From assembly GCA_910587425.1 (NCBI GenBank), contig CAJUKU010000030.1, positions 1 through 10,089 on the forward strand: a stretch of DNA of 10,089 nt, read 5' to 3'. Shown here in pieces: positions 1 through 6,683 of the stretch (positions are counted from its first letter, which is position 1; each line of letters opens with the position of its first letter). The notes below the pieces were generated by a model. That model made no database searches. It saw only the letters and a program-made list of their open reading frames with translations, and had not been told where the DNA came from. The position numbers were made by a program, and so were the translations under genes. This DNA comes from an uncultured Muribaculaceae bacterium (GTDB lineage: Bacteria > Bacteroidota > Bacteroidia > Bacteroidales > Muribaculaceae).

Positions 1-14
1 ACAATCTTTCGCAA

Positions 15-22
15 TATCTTTG
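15..22 (+). promoter_or_regulatory. Putative Bacteroidota -7 box upstream of the C10 peptidase gene
   Basis: TATCTTTG matches the Bacteroidota sigma-factor -7 consensus TAnnTTTG exactly. The matching -33 TTG/TTTG element would lie about 20 bp further left, outside the window, so only half the promoter can be seen. A start about 5-8 nt downstream would give a leader of roughly 75 nt before the ATG at 106. That leader is A-rich and has no evident Shine-Dalgarno sequence, which is usual for this phylum. Confidence 0.45.
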
Positions 23-105
23 CCCACACCATAAAAAAAAAGACACCTTGCACAGACAGGTACACAATAGAGTAAGAAACGATTAACCTTAACAACAAAC
101 CCATT

Positions 106-1527
106 ATGAGACAAAGATTTGCAATCAGATCCCTGCTCATCGGCACGCTCGGGCTGTGGCTCGCCACAGCTTCCTGCCAGCAGGGCGAAATCGATCTGGA
201 GGTGCCGACACCGGAACCGGCAGCCATTACTCTGGAGAACAAGATCCTGACAAAATCAGATGCCGCAAAAGTCGCCGGAATCTTCAGTGCCGACCGCTAC
301 GGCATGGCATCGCTGCCAAGCCGCAGCTCACAATCGATAGAGACAATAAGCAACGCTGTGGGCGAACCGCTTGCCTACGTCGTCAACAATCCCGGCAGTG
401 GATGGGTGATAGTCAGCGCGACAACAGACTACTACCCGATACTGGCTTACTCCAACAATGCCGCATCGACATTCACGCTCGATGCAGCCGAGGAGATCGG
501 AGGACTCCGCTCGTGGATCAGCGACATTAGCGGTGCCATAGAGTCGAGCGGCAGCCTTGACTCTGTCTCCGCCGCGCAGGTTGCTGCAGAATGGCTCGCC
601 TACACAGCCGAGCCGCAAAGCACCATAGCTCCGCCCGGAGGTACCGACTTCAGCACTCCGCAGGGCATAGCCTGCCGCAACCGCATGAAATCGCTCAACG
701 AGACACACTATAAGGACGGATGGTCGTTCCGCACACTAACATCCTTGAGCAGCAGCGACCTCCCCTCATACATCACCTCAGCCATAGGTAATAACGCCGA
801 CGGTTACGGCTCGCCCCGGCAGTACACAATTGTCGGAATAAAGGATAACAGCCGCCGGACGGAAGTCGGCCCGCTGCTGACCACGGAATGGAAGCAAGAC
901 GGTGGGTTCAATGCCCTTTGTCCTGAGGGAACTATTGCAGGATGTGTTGCAATCGCCATGGCACAGATCATGTATTACCACAAATATCCGAGTTACTTCA
1001 ACTGGAGCGAGATGAAGACTCACGAAGCAACAGCCGCCTCCGCGTCACTTGTATATGAAGCTGGGAAGGCTGCAAAAACAGTATATGGATCGCAAGCTTC
1101 CTCATCAGATATTGGCAAGGCAAAAGATGGGTTCGAAAAGTTCATTTACAGCGCGACCCAAAAAGACCATAACGAGAATGATGTATACAACGAGGTGGTG
1201 AATATGAAAAGACCTGTGTTTATGAGCGGCACTGGGTCTGATGGTCATGCCTGGGTCTGCGACGGTGTTATAGATCCATACATTGGCAAACTGTATTACG
1301 TGGAATACATCAACAGCATGAATGAGTACACGACTAATGGCGAACGCTCGTTGGAAGATCCAGCAGGTTATAGCTCTCGTGCCCCCATGCGTTTCAGCAT
1401 GAACTGGGGGTGGGGATCCAATCCACCGGGATGGACAACCAATCCTAACGGATGGTACGGGGATCCGAAACCCGGGCAATATGATTTCAGCCAAAAACGT
1501 AAGAATCTATATGTTCACCCTAAATGA
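106..1527 (+). CDS. C10 family (streptopain-type) cysteine peptidase, probable lipoprotein
   Basis: This 473-residue protein looks like a complete papain-fold peptidase of MEROPS family C10, the family of streptopain and the Bacteroides fragilis Bfp enzymes. Residues 1-23 form a signal peptide ending TASC, so Cys24 may be lipidated; the lipobox is relaxed. Residues about 45-140 resemble the Spi-type prodomain, including VIVSATTDYYPILAYS at 101-116. The catalytic domain begins near PLLTTEW (256-262). The nucleophile is Cys280 in GCVAIAMAQIMYYHKYP, the catalytic His is His381 in GHAWVCDG, and the oxyanion/Trp motif NWGWG is at 433-437. All key residues are present, so the enzyme should be active after prodomain removal. 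Cys and His are about 100 residues apart, against about 148 in streptopain, so the central part of the domain is compact. It probably acts at the cell surface or in the periplasm; its substrate is unknown. The start chosen is the first ATG, directly before the signal peptide. GC content drops from over 60% to about 42% near codon 280. Confidence 0.9.
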   Translation: MRQRFAIRSLLIGTLGLWLATASCQQGEIDLEVPTPEPAAITLENKILTKSDAAKVAGIFSADRYGMASLPSRSSQSIETISNAVGEPLAYVVNNPGSGWVIVSATTDYYPILAYSNNAASTFTLDAAEEIGGLRSWISDISGAIESSGSLDSVSAAQVAAEWLAYTAEPQSTIAPPGGTDFSTPQGIACRNRMKSLNETHYKDGWSFRTLTSLSSSDLPSYITSAIGNNADGYGSPRQYTIVGIKDNSRRTEVGPLLTTEWKQDGGFNALCPEGTIAGCVAIAMAQIMYYHKYPSYFNWSEMKTHEATAASASLVYEAGKAAKTVYGSQASSSDIGKAKDGFEKFIYSATQKDHNENDVYNEVVNMKRPVFMSGTGSDGHAWVCDGVIDPYIGKLYYVEYINSMNEYTTNGERSLEDPAGYSSRAPMRFSMNWGWGSNPPGWTTNPNGWYGDPKPGQYDFSQKRKNLYVHPK

Positions 1528-1533
1528 TATGAT

Positions 1534-2088
1534 ATGAAACAGATCAGAATATTACTGGCATTCATTCTTTCATCGATTCTTTTTTCCGCTTGTAAAAATG
1601 AAGATCCGCCACTCGGATTTCCTATGTACGATCACGTTTTAAGGGTCACTTTTGTGGATGAAGACGGCAACAACCCAATACCGTCCTTGGAGTTTTGCAA
1701 CTCGAAGAATCCATATATACCTGTGGAACCTAATATGTCCTCCATTTACGCAAACAACTGGGTTATGGATAAATATTTCAGGTTTTATATGAACGCCGAG
1801 AATCTTAACATTGGAGACTTGACAGGAAGTCTGAGAGCTGTGTGGATTGACGATATCGCATATCTAAACTTCCAGTTCACCAACGGTCACCATCAATTAC
1901 CGGTGGTGGATATGGAACTTACCTGCGAGAAGATATTTGGCGATAACGACAGGCATGTTATGGTCGCGGAATATGGTGTGGAGCACTTCAACGAGGAAAA
2001 TCAGATTGAGTGTGTGCGGTTCACTCTCGACGGGGTGGAGTATCCGGTAAAAGCGGGCGGGTTAGTGACTGTGCCGCTTGGCAGATAG
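1534..2088 (+). CDS. Small Bacteroidales lipoprotein of unknown function, paired with the C10 peptidase
   Basis: This is a 184-residue lipoprotein. Residues 1-19 are a hydrophobic signal, and SAC at 18-20 places the lipidated Cys at 20. The following KNED is an acidic stretch like the lipoprotein export signal that sends Bacteroidota lipoproteins to the cell surface. The mature part looks beta-rich (LRVTFVDEDGN at 36-46), contains an LTCEKIFGD segment at 129-137, and has three further cysteines (55, 131, 160). It recalls uncharacterised Bacteroidales lipoproteins with a C-x-x-x-FGD motif, but I cannot name the family with certainty. The ATG lies 6 nt after the peptidase stop, so the two genes are probably co-transcribed and translationally coupled. 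C10 peptidases in B. fragilis and streptococci can have inhibitor genes next to them, so an inhibitor, chaperone or adaptor role is possible; that is only inference from position. The gene is AT-rich (about 37% GC in 1741-1800), unlike the mannan operon. Confidence 0.8.
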   Translation: MKQIRILLAFILSSILFSACKNEDPPLGFPMYDHVLRVTFVDEDGNNPIPSLEFCNSKNPYIPVEPNMSSIYANNWVMDKYFRFYMNAENLNIGDLTGSLRAVWIDDIAYLNFQFTNGHHQLPVVDMELTCEKIFGDNDRHVMVAEYGVEHFNEENQIECVRFTLDGVEYPVKAGGLVTVPLGR

Positions 2089-2105
2089 AGATCTGAGGCT
2101 GAACA

Positions 2106-2128
2106 AATAAGGCTAATAAGGCTAATAG
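2106..2128 (+). repeat. Short tandem repeat, 9-bp unit AATAAGGCT, 2.5 copies
   Basis: AATAAGGCT occurs twice in a row (2106-2114 and 2115-2123), followed by the partial unit AATAG. It starts 18 nt after the lipoprotein stop codon. It has no obvious function and may be slippage-prone. Confidence 0.7.
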
Positions 2129-2235
2129 AGTGGAGGATGCTGTGTGTTAGCGCATGGCATCCTTGCTATATAGAGGGGGATGATGTCAATTGGGTGGAGA
2201 TGGCGGGGGATGTCAGAGTGCACGTTACGGATGTA

Positions 2236-2270
2236 GGCTGCGCCCAGCAGCCCTGTGGACATAAGGGCTG
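2236..2270 (+). other. Two mutually exclusive hairpins
   Basis: GGCTGC (2236-2241) can pair with GCAGCC (2247-2252) across a 5-nt loop. CAGCCCT (2248-2254) can instead pair with AGGGCTG (2264-2270) across a 9-nt loop. The two stems share 2248-2252, so only one can form at a time. Such switching resembles an attenuator, but no T-run or downstream plus-strand gene is present, so a regulatory role is unproven. Confidence 0.4.
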
Positions 2271-2322
2271 ACTGCAACACAGAACTTTTATCACCGCTTT
2301 GCGATGACGGCACGGAACTGGA

Positions 2323-2383
2323 AGAACGGCACAGAACCCATCCGGGTGGGGAGCCGAGTGCCAATAAAGTTCTGTGCCGTTCT
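2323..2383. repeat. 15-bp perfect inverted repeat with 31-nt spacer
   Basis: AGAACGGCACAGAAC at 2323-2337 is the exact reverse complement of 2369-2383. The spacer holds a smaller CCCA/TGGG dyad (2337-2340 with 2347-2350). Related words surround it: GGCACGGAAC just left, and AGTTCTGTG at 2387-2395 and 2417-2425. This suggests a degenerate repeat element rather than a single operator. Confidence 0.7.
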
Positions 2384-2440
2384 ATGAGTTCTGTGGATGT
2401 TGCGACAGCAACAGAAAGTTCTGTGTGGCATTTCTCTTCC

Positions 2441-2500
2441 TAAAAACAAAAAAGTTGCTACGGAGACAATTTTCAGCTTGAGGCTGAAAATATGTCTCCG
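2441..2500 (-). terminator. Long stem-loop, probable terminator of the mannan operon
   Basis: The stem pairs CGGAGACA (2461-2468) with TGTCTCCG (2493-2500) and continues through ATTTTCAGC with its complement. That gives about 17 bp with one bulged base and a 5-nt loop at 2478-2482. On the minus strand the stem is followed after 7 nt by TTTTTTGTTTTT (2453-2442). It lies 135 nt past the epimerase stop codon. The gap before the T-run makes it a less than perfect intrinsic terminator; it could also be a protective 3' hairpin or part of a repeat element. Confidence 0.5.
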
Positions 2501-2551
2501 CCCCGTACTCAGGGAGGGTGGCAGTCTAATGCTTTTGTAAACGGGTTGAAA

Positions 2552-2604
2552 CGGAGGTAGGCTGCGCTTCGCTCGCGCCATACCTCCGCCCCCGCAAACT
2601 GCGG
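2552..2604. repeat. Palindromic interspersed repeat, copy A
   Basis: CGGAGGTA (2552-2559) pairs with TACCTCCG (2581-2588). The stem continues with GGC/GCC and GCG/CGC, with single bulges at 2563 and 2580, giving about 14 bp. Positions 2552-2592 match 9200-9240 at 39 of 41 bases in the same orientation, and similarity continues to about 2604. The outer left arm seen in copy B is missing here. A competing stem, CCGCCCC (2586-2592) with GGGGCGG (2610-2616), is also possible. The element resembles REP-type intergenic repeats. Confidence 0.75.
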
Positions 2605-2634
2605 CTGATGGGGCGGGGATTCCTTACAGGTAGG

Positions 2635-3852
2635 TTATTGCAGGAGGGCGAGAGCCTGGAGGCACATGCGGGAGTTATGGTAGGGGCATTTCCAGAAGCC
2701 GGCTTTGTCGTCGCGGCGGTTTATGCTTCCGTCAGCAAAACGACTCCAGTACCACTCGCCACGCTCGGTGTCGAGAAGATTGCGCGAAATGTAATCCCAG
2801 GTTTTGGCGGCGAGATCGAGCGGATTAGGCGCGAGCGGGTAGCGTGGATGATATTTAGCCAGCCACAGCAGTCCGACAAGCGTCTCCGCCTGCACCCACC
2901 AGTGCTTCTCATTGTCGTAGCGTCCGGAAGCATGACGCTCGTAGATCATCGATCCATCGGTGCAGTAGCCCTGCATAGCAGCCATGGCTATGCGTCCGGT
3001 AGCATCGAGAACCTGACTGTAGAAATCTTCATCCTGCGGTGATGCAATCTCGCGCGCAGCCTCGAGAATGAGCCATGATGCCTCGATGTCGTGACCGTAG
3101 GAGATCTCGGCGTCAAGGCGCGTCCAGTCGCGGTCGAAGAAGAGTCCGAGGTGATGCGTGGCGGGGTCGAGAATTCGGCGAAGCATTATGTCCACAAGAC
3201 GGCGCACGGCAGCCTTTACCTCCGGCAGCGGCGCGACACGATGGAGCGCGGTGTATGCCTCGAGGATATGGAGGTGGGTGTTCATGGTCTTGCAGGCGTT
3301 GCGGTCCTTGTCGCTCAGACGCATATCGCCGATAGCCTTCCAGTCGCGTGTGAGAGCCTCAAGATACCCACCCGCGGGATCCTTGTCGAGACAATTCTCC
3401 TCGATGTCGCGGAACAGGCTCATGGCAAGCGCGAGGGGTGCTTCCGGCTCGTCAGCCACACGCGCATATTCCGCGAGTCCGTAGATGGTGAAAGCGATGG
3501 CGTAGGTCTGCTTCTTGGTGTCGGCAGGTGTGCCGTCGGGATTGAGCGACCAGTAGACGCCTCCGAATTCCGGGTCTACGAAACGTGAGGTTATATAATC
3601 GAAAGCGCGGCGTGCGGCATCGAGATGCTGCGGATCACCCGTCAGTGGATATGCGGCGGCAAAGCTCCAGAGTATGCGCGCGTTGAGTATCGCTCCGCGC
3701 TCAGCCTCGGGGTGCAGACGGTCCTCACCGTCGCGGCGTCCGTAGTATCCACCGTCGGGGTCGGTCATATATTTCAGCCAGTAGGGCAATATATTTTCAG
3801 TCAGACACTGCCGTATGTCGGCGGCAAGTTCGAAAGGTTGTTGAGCAGTCAT
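2635..3852 (-). CDS. Mannobiose/cellobiose 2-epimerase (AGE superfamily)
   Basis: This cytoplasmic enzyme converts the reducing-end sugar of beta-1,4-mannobiose (or cellobiose) to its 2-epimer, here giving mannosyl-glucose for the GH130 phosphorylase. The 405-residue protein has the (alpha/alpha)6-barrel signature of N-acylglucosamine/cellobiose 2-epimerases: MNTHLHILEAYT at 190-201, YGHDIEASW at 252-260, WWVQAE at 318-323 and FWKCPYHNSRM at 386-396. By comparison with Ruminococcus albus cellobiose 2-epimerase, the likely active-site residues are His195, His254, Glu257 and His392. I chose the ATG at 3852-3850. The open frame reaches a TTG at 3873, but the ATG puts the usual N-terminus (a helix ending ILPYWLKYM) in place and leaves a 28-nt AT-rich gap after the symporter stop. 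It is the last gene of the operon. Epimerisation of mannobiose rather than cellobiose is inferred from the neighbours. Confidence 0.9.
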   Translation of the reverse strand: MTAQQPFELAADIRQCLTENILPYWLKYMTDPDGGYYGRRDGEDRLHPEAERGAILNARILWSFAAAYPLTGDPQHLDAARRAFDYITSRFVDPEFGGVYWSLNPDGTPADTKKQTYAIAFTIYGLAEYARVADEPEAPLALAMSLFRDIEENCLDKDPAGGYLEALTRDWKAIGDMRLSDKDRNACKTMNTHLHILEAYTALHRVAPLPEVKAAVRRLVDIMLRRILDPATHHLGLFFDRDWTRLDAEISYGHDIEASWLILEAAREIASPQDEDFYSQVLDATGRIAMAAMQGYCTDGSMIYERHASGRYDNEKHWWVQAETLVGLLWLAKYHPRYPLAPNPLDLAAKTWDYISRNLLDTERGEWYWSRFADGSINRRDDKAGFWKCPYHNSRMCLQALALLQ

Positions 3853-3880
3853 CAAGTATTTGTTTAGAAACAACTGTAAT

Positions 3881-5329
3881 TCAGGGGATATTCGCGAAAT
3901 CGGTCATCTCGTCGCGCTCCGGACCTGATGCGGGAGCCTTTCGCAGCTCCTTAAGCCGTGCGACGATCTCCTCGACGCGGCGGGTAGTGAGCGGATAGAA
4001 CCAAACGACGACGATAGCAAGGAGCGCCACGCCGGCGGGGATAAACGTCATGAGCATCCACAGCGCCCGGATAGCCCCGGGAGTCTGCGTCAGCACCTCT
4101 CCCGCCTGTTCGGCTGTGCGCGCCACGTAGCCGCATGCGCCGAGCAGCCAGAGCACCGCGGCACCGCCTATGGCGCTACCGAATTTCTGTGCCATCGACG
4201 ACGAGCTGAAAATCAGCCCTGTAGAAGCAGTGCGGTAGCGGAGTTCGGCGTAATCGCTCACGTCGGCATACATCGACCATACCAGGGGCGACATTATGCC
4301 TGTGAGCACCGATATGAGCACCTGCAGCAGAAGCATCCACCAGTAGCCCGCCGGGGTGACAGGGATGAAGAAGAAGAGCACGCTGAGAACCACAAGCAGG
4401 GCGTTGACAAGTATAAATGTCGACTTCTTGCCAATGCGTGCGGCAATAGGCACGGTCAACGCCACTCCCACCATGTTAGCTACCTCACCCACGCTGAGGA
4501 ACAGTCCGCTGTAGAAGAGGAGCGCTACGGAGAAGAGCATTATGTGGGCGTCGAAGCCGATGATGTCGGCAAAGAAATATGCCACCGTGGCGCCACGCAC
4601 GGTGTTGAAGAGGTTGAAACAGAGAGCGGCGCCGATAAGAAGCCACCAGGGGCGGTTGGTGAGCAGCGACCGGAAATCGGAACCGATGCTGACGCTCGAG
4701 GTGGTGCGCAGCCGCTCGCGCGTCAACTTGAAGCAGAGCAGGAACAGCACCAGACATGCAGCGGCTATAACAACCATGGCAAACTGCCAGGAGCCCTGCA
4801 GCGACATGCCGAAGTGCGAGCTGAACAGAGTGCAGAGCGGCTCCCATGCCGCGAGGGCTATGAACGAGCCCCCGTAGGCGAAAAACATGCGGAAGGAGGA
4901 GAATACTGTCTTCTCGTGAGGATTGTCGCTCATCACACCGAGCATGGCACCGTAAGGCACATTTATACCTGTGTAGACCGTCATCATCAGTATATATGTA
5001 ACATAAGCCCACACGAGCTTGGCGGCATAGCCCCAGTCGGGGGTCGTAAACAGCAATATGCCACAGATAGAGAATGGCGCCGCCACCCAGAGCAGATAGG
5101 GGCGGTACTTGCCCCAGCGGGTGTGGGTGCGGTCAGCCACGACCCCCATCATCGGGTCGGACACGGCATCCCAGATGCGGGTAATCAGCACGAGTATTCC
5201 GGCATCGACAAGCGACAGCCCGAACACGTTGGAGTAGAAAAACGGCAGGTAATAGCTGAACACTTTCCAGAACATGGATGAAGCCATGTCGCCGAAGCCG
5301 TAGCCAATTTTCTCTGAAAGTTTAGTCAT
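3881..5329 (-). CDS. GPH-family (MelB-like) MFS sugar:cation symporter, probable mannobiose importer
   Basis: This is a 482-residue inner-membrane transporter with about 12 hydrophobic segments. It opens with LSEKIGYGFGDMASSMFWK, typical of Bacteroidota glycoside-pentoside-hexuronide symporters. The segment WDAVSDPMMGVVADRTHTRWGKYRPYLL (53-80) is the family signature. Asp54 and Asp58 line up with the cation-binding Asp55 and Asp59 of MelB. The tail from about 450 is polar and cytoplasmic. It probably imports mannobiose coupled to Na+ or H+, because a GH130 phosphorylase and an epimerase flank it. I chose the ATG at 5329. A longer in-frame ATG at 5425 would add 32 residues with no family likeness and would translate through a terminator-like hairpin. 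The gap to the GH130 stop is 125 nt, the longest inside the operon. Confidence 0.9.
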   Translation of the reverse strand: MTKLSEKIGYGFGDMASSMFWKVFSYYLPFFYSNVFGLSLVDAGILVLITRIWDAVSDPMMGVVADRTHTRWGKYRPYLLWVAAPFSICGILLFTTPDWGYAAKLVWAYVTYILMMTVYTGINVPYGAMLGVMSDNPHEKTVFSSFRMFFAYGGSFIALAAWEPLCTLFSSHFGMSLQGSWQFAMVVIAAACLVLFLLCFKLTRERLRTTSSVSIGSDFRSLLTNRPWWLLIGAALCFNLFNTVRGATVAYFFADIIGFDAHIMLFSVALLFYSGLFLSVGEVANMVGVALTVPIAARIGKKSTFILVNALLVVLSVLFFFIPVTPAGYWWMLLLQVLISVLTGIMSPLVWSMYADVSDYAELRYRTASTGLIFSSSSMAQKFGSAIGGAAVLWLLGACGYVARTAEQAGEVLTQTPGAIRALWMLMTFIPAGVALLAIVVVWFYPLTTRRVEEIVARLKELRKAPASGPERDEMTDFANIP

Positions 5330-5386
5330 GGTAAGCGTAGAAAAGCGGTGATGAAGGTCAAAAAGTCGCGCGCTCGGGCGCCGTGT

Positions 5387-5443
5387 ATAAATGAAAAAGA
5401 AGCCGCCCGGCGCAGAGAGCGTCATGCCTGTGCGCCGGGAGCT
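5387..5443 (-). terminator. Terminator- or attenuator-like hairpin inside the mannan operon
   Basis: CCCGGCGCA (5406-5414) and TGCGCCGGG (5431-5439) form a perfect 9-bp GC-rich stem with a 16-nt loop. AGC (5401-5403) with GCT (5441-5443) extends it. Read on the minus strand, the stem runs straight into TCTTTTTCATTTA, a near-continuous T-tract. It lies between the GH130 stop and the symporter start, so it could end part of the transcripts or protect a processed GH5-GH26-GH130 message. The loop holds an ATG (5425) in frame with the symporter. Confidence 0.6.
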
Positions 5444-5452
5444 TCATGAAGC
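5441..5452. promoter_or_regulatory. Perfect 12-bp palindrome after the GH130 stop codon
   Basis: GCTTCATGAAGC is its own reverse complement. It begins 2 nt past the GH130 TAA and touches the outer arm of the intra-operon hairpin. It could be a dimeric protein-binding site or chance; no function can be assigned. Confidence 0.35.
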
Positions 5453-5454
5453 GT

Positions 5455-6630
5455 TTATTTTCCGAGGTAAGCCTCGTTGGAATCTATCAGTCGGTTGATG
5501 GCACGCACGGACTCGCCGGTGAACAGACCGTCGACAGGCGTTCCGAAGCAGTAATCCACGAGACGATCGACAGTCGAGGTTGCCACATGCATGCGGGTAT
5601 CGGACGAAGCGTAGTAGATGAACACGCGCCCATCCTCATCAGCAATCCATCCGTTGGAGAAGAGCACGTTCATCACGTCGCCCACATACTCCTCGCCCAC
5701 CGGTGCCATGAAATAGCCGCCGGGGGTTGCTATGGCGCGCCAGGGCTCATCGAGAGCGGTCATGTAGAGATAGAGCACGTAGCGGAGTCCGGAAGCGCAT
5801 CCGCGCACACCGTGAGCCAGATGCAGCCATCCGCGAGAGGTCTTGATCGGGTGGGGACCCTCGCCGTTCTTCACCTCCTTGATGGTATGGTAGTAGCGGG
5901 GGTCGATGATAGTCTCCTCTGTGACAACGGCGTGGGTGATGTCGTCGACGAGCGCCCAGCCAATGCCGCCGCCCGAGCCGGTATCGATGAATCCATCCTG
6001 CGGACGGGTGTAGAGAGCATATTTGCCGTTGAAGAACTCGGGGTGGAGCACGACGTTGCGCTGCTGCGAGCGGCTGACGAGGTCGGGCAGGCGCTCCCAG
6101 TTGACAAGATCATGCGTGCGGGCGATGCCACAAGCCGCGGTAGCAGCCGAGAGATCGCCGGGCTTGGAGTCGTCGTGGCGCTCAACGCAGAAGAGTCCGT
6201 AGATCCAGCCGTCCTCATGGCGTGTAAGGCGCATGTCGTAGACGTTGGTTCCGGGCACGTCGGTGTCGGGCATTGTGATCGGTCGCCCGACGAAGCGGAA
6301 ATTGTCGATGCCGTTGGGCGATTCGGCGAGGGCGAAGAATGACTTGCGGTCCATCCCCTCCACGCGCACCATGAGCACGTACTTGTCGCCCCATTTGATC
6401 GCTCCGGAGTTGAGGGTAGCGTTGACGCCGAGACGCTCCATGAAGTAGGGGTTGGTCTGCGGATTGTAGTCGTAGCGCCACGTCGGCGGGATGCTTTCGG
6501 CGGTGATTATGGGGTTGGTATAGCGTTCGAATATACCGTTGCCCTCTATGGGTGAGTTTTTGAGGGCTACGTGACGCTCATAGCGCTCCTCGACGAGTGC
6601 GCGGCGGCGTGAATAAACCGAGTCGGTCAT
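5455..6630 (-). CDS. GH130 4-O-beta-D-mannosyl-D-glucose phosphorylase
   Basis: This cytoplasmic phosphorylase cleaves mannosyl-beta-1,4-glucose with inorganic phosphate to give alpha-mannose-1-phosphate and glucose. The 391-residue protein is very like my recollection of the B. fragilis enzyme (BF0772, EC 2.4.1.281). Shared stretches include NPYFMERLGVNATLNSGAIKW (60-80), MDRKSFFALAESPNGIDNFRF (93-113), TNVYDMRLTRHEDGWIYG (128-145) and KNGEGPHPIKT. The proposed general acid Asp of the family corresponds to Asp132 in VYDMRLT. Five-bladed beta-propeller length and ends look complete, and there is no signal peptide, as expected. The ATG at 6630 follows a 53-nt AT-rich gap after the GH26 gene. 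The substrate is made by the epimerase encoded two genes downstream. Subfamily 1 (mannosylglucose) fits better than mannooligosaccharide phosphorylase because of the high likeness and the epimerase partner. Confidence 0.93.
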   Translation of the reverse strand: MTDSVYSRRRALVEERYERHVALKNSPIEGNGIFERYTNPIITAESIPPTWRYDYNPQTNPYFMERLGVNATLNSGAIKWGDKYVLMVRVEGMDRKSFFALAESPNGIDNFRFVGRPITMPDTDVPGTNVYDMRLTRHEDGWIYGLFCVERHDDSKPGDLSAATAACGIARTHDLVNWERLPDLVSRSQQRNVVLHPEFFNGKYALYTRPQDGFIDTGSGGGIGWALVDDITHAVVTEETIIDPRYYHTIKEVKNGEGPHPIKTSRGWLHLAHGVRGCASGLRYVLYLYMTALDEPWRAIATPGGYFMAPVGEEYVGDVMNVLFSNGWIADEDGRVFIYYASSDTRMHVATSTVDRLVDYCFGTPVDGLFTGESVRAINRLIDSNEAYLGK

Positions 6631-6683
6631 TTGCTTTTATATATTTAAGTATTGTATACGATGCTACGGGTTGTAACACGCAG

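Larger units (their letters stand above)
2089..2634. other. Gene-free convergent spacer rich in inverted repeats
   Basis: This spacer of about 546 nt lies between the end of the plus-strand lipoprotein gene and the end of the minus-strand mannan operon. I see no credible gene: the open frames are short, cross the palindromes and show no domain. It holds a 9-bp tandem repeat, overlapping hairpins at 2236-2270, a 15-bp dyad at 2323-2383, repeated AGTTCTGTG words (2368, 2387, 2417, and inverted at 2278), a small hairpin TGTTGC/GCAACA at 2398-2413, a long stem-loop at 2461-2500, and a palindromic interspersed repeat at 2552-2604. No clear terminator with a T-run follows the lipoprotein gene on the plus strand. 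Confidence 0.7.

Noticed and set aside
2255..2443. Plus-strand open frame of 62 codons in the spacer
   Set aside because: It crosses the 15-bp dyad and the AGTTCTGTG repeats, and its protein shows no recognisable signal or motif.
2291..2581. Minus-strand open frame of 96 codons across the convergent spacer
   Set aside because: It reads through the long stem-loop and the palindromic repeat, is basic and low in domain character, and has no plausible leader. It is most likely a chance frame in repeat DNA.
2089..2634. Insertion sequence or integrated element in the spacer
   Set aside because: There is no transposase or integrase frame, and no terminal inverted repeats with target duplication that I can identify. 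Only small palindromes are seen.
3853..3873. TTG start giving a 412-residue epimerase
   Set aside because: The seven extra residues (MFLNKYL) are not needed for the family fold, and an ATG at 3852 is available, so the ATG is preferred.
4544..5281. Plus-strand open frame of 245 codons opposite the symporter
   Set aside because: It is antisense to a clear transporter gene and very rich in Glu, Gly, His and Arg with no fold signature, so it is a shadow frame.
5446..6342. Plus-strand open frame of 298 codons opposite GH130
   Set aside because: It lies wholly antisense to a well-supported GH130 gene. Long antisense frames are expected in GC-rich coding DNA, and the translation has no domain.
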